This document shows, in pieces, positions 59,139 to 64,000 of a stretch of 64,000 nt of DNA (positions are counted from its first letter, which is position 1; each line of letters opens with the position of its first letter). The DNA is from Agroathelia rolfsii (lineage: Eukaryota > Basidiomycota > Agaricomycetes > Amylocorticiales > Amylocorticiaceae), in the NCBI GenBank assembly GCA_018343915.1, contig JABRWF010000003.1:1116001-1180000 (forward strand). Reading direction: 5' to 3'. A model generated the notes under the pieces. It ran no database searches. It saw only the letters and a list, made by a program, of their open reading frames with translations, and was not told the DNA's origin. A program made the position numbers and the translations under genes.

Positions 59139-59430
59139 CTATGGACTCTCCTCCTCGAGCAATTTGATAGGTTCGATTTGCGTTTTCCGGTTCTCTCGAA
59201 TAGTTGGTAGTGTTTGGAAGTCCTTATGGAAAGCTAGTCTTGGTGATAGTAATGGTATGTGATGTATGTACGCGACTGTAGCTCCCAAGTGTTCCAGAAT
59301 CTTGTTTATGAAGACGATGACGACAGACAGAGTATTTTCGGCAATGAGCAAGTAATCTCCGCATGGGCGCTGAAAGAGAGAAGCCCAATTGAATAACCTG
59401 TCCCACGTTGCCCACTCCGCCTTGTTAGGA
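59139..59430 (-). CDS. hypothetical minus-strand exon
   Basis: On the minus strand a frame opens after a GACAG acceptor-like site and reads NKAEWATWDRLFNWASLF, then IAENTLSVVIVFINKILEH, and ends PIKLLEEESP before a stop at 59139. Codon use is host-like. Another acceptor-like TTTCAG lies inside it. Further minus-strand stretches with coding character (AVNDSHDGSIFENHA near 59600-59680) suggest a small spliced gene or its remnant up to about 59880. No family is recognised, and it could be chance. Confidence 0.25.
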
Positions 59431-60141
59431 AACAGGAGTGCCTGTCACGGCGGGGCGGATGATACAACGGCTGCGGGCAGACGATCACCTAGGCAAGAGA
59501 ACCGTTTCCCCATGGCAAATTTGGACAGATGTCGCTGGTAGTACAGCAGCAGCCACAGGCGGGAGCGCGGTTACCAAGACGGCGAAGCGGTTTCGGAATG
59601 TACATAGGAACTGGGAATGGCATGGTTCTCGAAGATGGATCCATCATGGGAGTCATTCACGGCTAATTGGTAATTGAGACCGAACTGTTGAGCAATGGAA
59701 AGAGCACAGCGAGAAGAGAGATGTGAAAGCCATAGCAAGTATTGAGATCACTATATCATGATGGGCCAAGACAGAGAGGGAAGTGATAGAGATTGCAACA
59801 GAGCCGCGGTTGTTGTCCAGTGTTGCAGGTTGATCACAAATTAAAATGCGCGTGGGTTGACGTCGGCTGGTGTTCACGTGACTCCGACACGGCCGCAATA
59901 TAATCTACTGCTCAACTCTTCGACAGCGACGACAACGACCATCTGCTGCTGCTTTGCTCTCGCTCCTGCCGGCGCTGCGCTCTCGCCTCCTTCTCTGCCC
60001 GTTCTGTTGTTGTCTTAGTGTCCTAATAGCCTCCTCAGCGCAGTGCGCAGCTTCCCCGCGCAACAAATAGTGCCATTCTAGCAGTAATCTCTCAGCCCAT
60101 AATCTTCCCTCGTCCTTCTGCCCTCAACGGCGACTCTCAAT
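59431..60141. other. intergenic and PKA promoter/leader
   Basis: CACGTG at about 59875-59880 and a C/T-rich stretch (59930-60130) precede the PKA start, typical of fungal promoters and leaders. No TATA box is evident. Confidence 0.4.
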
Positions 60142-61861
60142 ATGTCTTATCCGTATCCTGTTCATCCAACGCCCCCAGGCAGATCACACTCGCTTCCTGT
60201 CAGCGACGCCCAGCGATTAGCTTGGCAGCAACAGCAACAGCACCCGTCATCCATGCACAACGCATACCCTGAACCTGTGCCGCCCCCACCATACCCATAT
60301 TCTAATCACCATCATCAATACTATCCGCACACACAGTCCACACTGCCGGCGCTGAAAATCGCCACAGGTCCCGCTCTGAGGCGCGACTCGGTTGCGATGT
60401 GTTCCGAGAAGGGGGGCCCTCCAACGCCACCGCTGTCGGTGCGCTCGTTGGACGACGAAAATGACGATGACGACGACTCGATGCTGGGTGACCCTCCTGC
60501 ATCTCCACCTCGCACGGGTGAGGCAGACGATGAGGATGATGACCCTCATATGGCTGTGGAAAAGCCGGAAGAGATCGCTGTTGATGCGCCACCGCGCGAG
60601 ACCCATAGGACGGCGCCGTTGAGGCTCCTCGAGGACGAGCAGGTCCACGTCACGGCGCCAGGCATGCTCAAGCTAACTGATCTGGAGGTGAAAAAGACGC
60701 TAGGTTGGTAGTTTTCCTTTCCACATCAGGCTGGTTTTCTTTCTTAGTCTGTTTTTCTGCCTCCCTATCTGCACATGTCGATCCTGTCGACCCTGGATGG
60801 CTCACCTATTTTTCTTTTTCTGTCTTTTAATTTAAACAGGCACTGGCACATTCGGCCGCGTGTTACTCGTCCGCTTGCGGAGCACATCACAACGGTTCTT
60901 TGCGCTCAAGGTGCTCAACAAATCCAAACTTGTCCGTCTGCGGCAGGTAGAACACGTGAATGCGGAACGCTATATTCTCTCGCGCGTGCGGCACCCATTC
61001 ATCGTGGATCTGTATAGCACCTTCCAAGACAGCCACAACATCTACATGCTGCTTTCGTATGTGCCCGGCGGCGAACTGTTCACCCACCTGCGGCGCGCGC
61101 ACCGCTTCACGCCCGACGTAACGCGCTTCTATCTGGCGACGATCATCCTCGCACTGCGCTACCTGCACTCGTTCAACATCATCTACCGCGACCTCAAGCC
61201 TGAGAACCTTCTCCTCGACGCGCGCGGTTACCTGCGCCTGACCGACTTTGGGTTTGCCAAGATCGTCGACGACCGGACGTGGACGTTGTGCGGCACACCC
61301 GAGTACCTCGCACCGGAGATCATTCAGAGTGACGGACATGGCAAGGCGGCGGATTGGTGGGCGTGCGGGATCCTGTGCTACGAGATGATGGTCGGCTGTC
61401 CGCCGTTCTTTGACGAGAACCAGTATGGGATCTACGAGAAGATCTTGAGGGGGCATATTCACTGGCCCAAGGATATGGACCGGCTCTCGAAAGACATCAT
61501 CAAGGCGTTCCTGAACCCCGACAGGAGCCGGCGTTTGGGCAATATGGAGGGCGGACCTCAGGATGTGCTGGATCATCCTTGGTTCAGGGGTGTTGATTGG
61601 GATGCACTCGAGCGATGTGAGATCAGGGTGAGTTTTTTTTTTTTAAGGAGAATGGATAGAATTTTTTTTGTTTTTGCTGATGGTGTTTTGCGTGTGCAGG
61701 CACCCATTATCCCACATACAACGTCCCTAGATGACACACGTCATTTCTTGACTCTTTCGCTGCCTCCGGCGAGCGAGATGCCGGGCCTGTTGGGTGACGA
61801 GAATCCGCCGACGATGCACGAGCGTTTTGATCCGATTGCATACCAATTCCTCGAGTTCTGA
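60142..61861 (+). CDS. cAMP-dependent protein kinase catalytic subunit (PKA, AGC kinase)
   Basis: 503 residues from exons 60142-60703, 60840-61627 and 61700-61861; introns are GT-AG and phases fit. Residues 1 to about 180 form a Pro/Gln/His-rich, then acidic N-terminal extension (a run of Asp near 60460-60480). The kinase domain has GTGTFGRV (ATP loop), FALKVLNK (Lys), YRDLKPENLLLD (catalytic loop, YRD as in PKA), TDFGFAK, and TWTLCGTPEYLAPEI, whose Thr is the activation-loop phosphorylation site. The C-terminal tail ends in FLEF, the PKA-type terminal hydrophobic motif (FxxF). In fungi this enzyme is freed from the regulatory subunit by cAMP and controls growth, nutrient response and mating. 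GC-rich codons, no lesion. Confidence 0.95.
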
Positions 61862-63519
61862 GGTGTGGTGAATACTAACCTGCTTTTGGTTGTCACTTTG
61901 TCTCTCGTAATTTTCTACTTCTTTTGCAACTTCTGGGAAACCTTCGAACATTAATTTCTGAACCCTTCTCATCTTTTTCCTTTTTCTACCTCCATTTCTA
62001 TGTTTTCCAACGAGCTCTATTGATATCCTTTTTAATCATAGTATCAGAGCCGTGCTGTAGCCTTTAGACCCTAACTCTTGGTTCTCTGTCGCGATTGCCT
62101 CTCTCCCTTTCTTCCGGTTTCTGTTTCATATCTCTGGCCCACATATTACTGTCACTTATATATATTCTCCCTCACACCCCACCAACGATCATCTATCTAT
62201 TCGATCTTCGGCTCTCGGTTCCCCTTCTCCGTTTCCGTTTCTTCCCTCTTCTCAACTGTTACCATTATTGTAGCCTGTTTGAAAAACTCCATTTACCCCA
62301 ACACACACATACACCCCCTTGCCGTTTTTGGTTTTATACTCCATGTTTGCATAATATCACCTACCCATCCACACCTTCTTTCTATCTGTCTCCCAACGGC
62401 TTCTGTTATTTACTCGGCATCAACATCTCTCCCTGCGCACGCACCGAGTTCATCACTTGTAGTAATATACTATACTACCTCGTGGTCTCTTTTCCGCTAT
62501 ATTACACATACACGCTCTCCTCCCCTTCCTCCCTCGCTGTCTGCCCTCTCCGGTCCTGGCTTACTTTTCTAATCGCCGCATCGGACCGGTGCTCAACCAC
62601 TCGGACGCTCCTTGATTATTATTCGCCTCTTCGGGTTTGATCCTCTCTTAGTCTTAGTCTGCCTCTTGATTCTTCGGCCTCGTATTTTTTTCTTCTTCTT
62701 CCCTTACTAACCTTTTTCCCTTGTGGCTGATTTGTCCCGTAATTACTCTTTTTTTTCTGTGTTGTAGCAAATTTCATTTCATTTCCTCTCTCTCTCCCTA
62801 ATTCTAAGAGTGGTCCAGTCTTCATCTTCATCGAGCAGACTTCGACGCTTGGTGATATCAATTAGCTCTTGGAATACTGATAAGGGTTTTGGATTGGTGA
62901 TGGCAATCTAAACAAATTGGATAAATGCCCATTACATATTAGAGTGGGCTCCATTATGAGTGCCCCTGTCAGGGTTTGAATAGGGCACAGTGAATGGTCG
63001 AGTGTATTGGATGTATATGGCATTGAATATATTTGCATATGACTTGAGTACATTCCATATGACGTTGAATGCATAGCAGTAGTAGTGGTATCAGCATTTC
63101 TGCCATCGAACGACAAGCACAGTTCTGTATCGACATCTAGGGTTTTATGGGCGCCTCGAGTCCCTTGGCCTGCCTATGAGTCATTATTGAGGCAATAGCC
63201 TGCACGCCATCGACTCTATCTATCCACACGGCCAACGATCTCAAGTCCGCTCATCGCCATCGCCCGTCCCATCACCGTGCAGCCCAATCGCGCAATGTGT
63301 GTATCACCACATCCCTCATTGGCCACCACCCGTCCGTCCTCTCGGCGACCTAGACGGCGAGCTCAGTACGCCCTGAATAGATAGCGGCACCAGCCACTGG
63401 CAGCGGCAACACCACACACTGCATATCAATCCCGTTCCAGCTCTGCCCACCCAGGCTTCCCTCTTCATCTATAGGTTGTTCTAGTAGCCAGTAATCTTTC
63501 CCTCTCTTATCTGCATCCC
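61862..63519. other. intergenic, pyrimidine-rich stretch
   Basis: 62080-62860 is strongly C/T-rich on the plus strand and yields overlapping long frames in several registers, which is compositional and not coding. No gene or RNA is recognised up to the b561 start. The end probably includes its promoter and leader. Confidence 0.6.
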
Positions 63520-64000
63520 ATGTCCGCGCAAGCAAAAGCAAACTTCAACGACGACCACGAGACCGGTGTACTGCCACCGCCCGCCACGAACAACGCCGAG
63601 ACGGAGCCGCTTATCGGCACCAACGAAGACGACGACGTTCCTGCAGTGTCAACAGCGCCCATGCTTAAACCTGAACACCGTCGAGGTGACCGTACGGCCA
63701 AGACTGCTGCCTTGGTACGTCATTGCAGAATTTGCCATCTGAGTCTATATTGGCGGTTTATCTGATAAGGCTTGTCGGTGTCGTCCCTGCTACGTGTCTT
63801 TTTCTTTTTGGTGCTATATAGGTGGCAGCTGCTGTGAGTCCCTTTGTCCTTGGCGGACACAAATCCTCGCGTGTTTATTGGCCCATGTCGCTGACGACTT
63901 GTTGAATCTGAAAGGCCTTCGTCGTCTCCACTTGGGTCCTTGTCTTTACCCACAACCCGACCCAACTCGGCTGGTTCACGTTCCACCCCATATGTCAAAG
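63520..64000 (+). CDS. cytochrome b561-domain membrane protein, 5' part only
   Basis: Predicted exons 63520-63714, 63832-63843 (12 nt, encoding VAAA) and 63917 to beyond the window. The N-terminus is soluble and acidic (ETEPLIGTNEDDD), then RRGDRTAKTAALV leads into the first membrane helix AAAFVVSTWVLVF, followed by THNPTQLGWFTFHPICQ, a stretch typical of fungal eukaryotic cytochrome b561 proteins, where the His after TF would be a haem ligand. Such proteins carry electrons across membranes, often from ascorbate or for iron reduction. The rest lies beyond position 64000. Confidence 0.75.

Noticed and set aside
60247..61576. Minus-strand frames of 133 and 229 codons opposite the PKA gene
   Set aside because: They mirror a GC-rich coding sequence on the other strand and show no domain; antisense shadows.
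62078..62640. Two overlapping long plus-strand frames of 164 and 181 codons
   Set aside because: They overlap in different registers within a C/T-rich stretch, with low-complexity Ser/Pro/Leu/Tyr composition and no motif. Best explained by composition.
1..64000. tRNA, rRNA genes or CRISPR arrays
   Set aside because: Scanned by eye for cloverleaf boxes and regularly spaced repeats; none could be supported. A tRNAscan or similar run would be decisive.

Overview
The window looks like nuclear DNA of a filamentous fungus, most likely a mushroom-forming basidiomycete. This is an inference from the host genes, which carry many GT-AG introns of about 50-90 nt, from the gene types (a GMC oxidoreductase with 17 predicted exons, an extradiol dioxygenase, a PKA catalytic subunit, a cytochrome b561-domain protein) and from the chromodomain Ty3/Gypsy elements. 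No species is claimed.

Positions 1 to about 49,794 are an AT-rich, CpG-poor block made almost entirely of LTR retrotransposons nested in one another. One Ty3/Gypsy chromovirus family (called G1, with LTR1 of about 955 bp) occurs as three large copies: G1a (+, 1223-9205), G1b (-, 25927-33732) and G1c (-, 37442-46117). There are also fragments at 21753-23108, 24518-24594 and 35283-35576. A Ty1/Copia element (+, about 12.2-20.2 kb) has an extra coding block upstream of gag. LTR families named here LTR2 to LTR8 appear almost only as solo LTRs, and many have readable 5-bp target-site duplications. These give an explicit insertion order, for example: Gypsy-2 remnant, then solo LTR2 (37350-46953), then G1c, then solo LTR3 and solo LTR2 inside G1c. 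All coding regions are broken, mostly by TGG-to-TAG and CAG/CAA-to-TAG/TAA changes.

Two signals stand out in this block. First, directly after LTR1 there is an 11-nt tract that is the exact reverse complement of a tract just downstream of the LTR TATA box, which is the layout of a Tf1-like self-priming element. In the LTR that tract lies in the loop of a hairpin, and the 3' arm of the hairpin is a consensus 5' splice site that begins a predicted intron of about 60 nt. The hairpin, donor, TACTAAT/CTAAC and TTCAG layout recurs in several divergent LTR families. Second, a non-LTR segment at about 47.1-47.9 kb is a duplicate of about 57.8-58.25 kb. The copy inside the transposon block differs almost only by C-to-T and G-to-A changes, in both CpG and CpA contexts. 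This is a built-in record of a RIP-like or methylation-driven decay process.

From about 49.8 kb the DNA keeps CpG and holds host genes: a GMC flavin oxidoreductase (+, 51125-53973; intact only if a 2-nt exon is accepted), a TA-flanked MITE (54591-54883), a LigB-type extradiol dioxygenase (+, 55023-56209; one frameshift), a 638-bp foldback MITE (56992-57629), the duplicated segment, a protein-kinase fragment with a stop at the DFG glycine, a complete PKA catalytic subunit (+, 60142-61861) and the first exons of a cytochrome b561-domain membrane protein (+, from 63520, running off the end). The GMC and dioxygenase genes are neighbours on the same strand, but nothing in the sequence proves a shared pathway. 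All coordinates come from reading by eye. TSD-bounded elements should be exact; edges given as 'about' are not.
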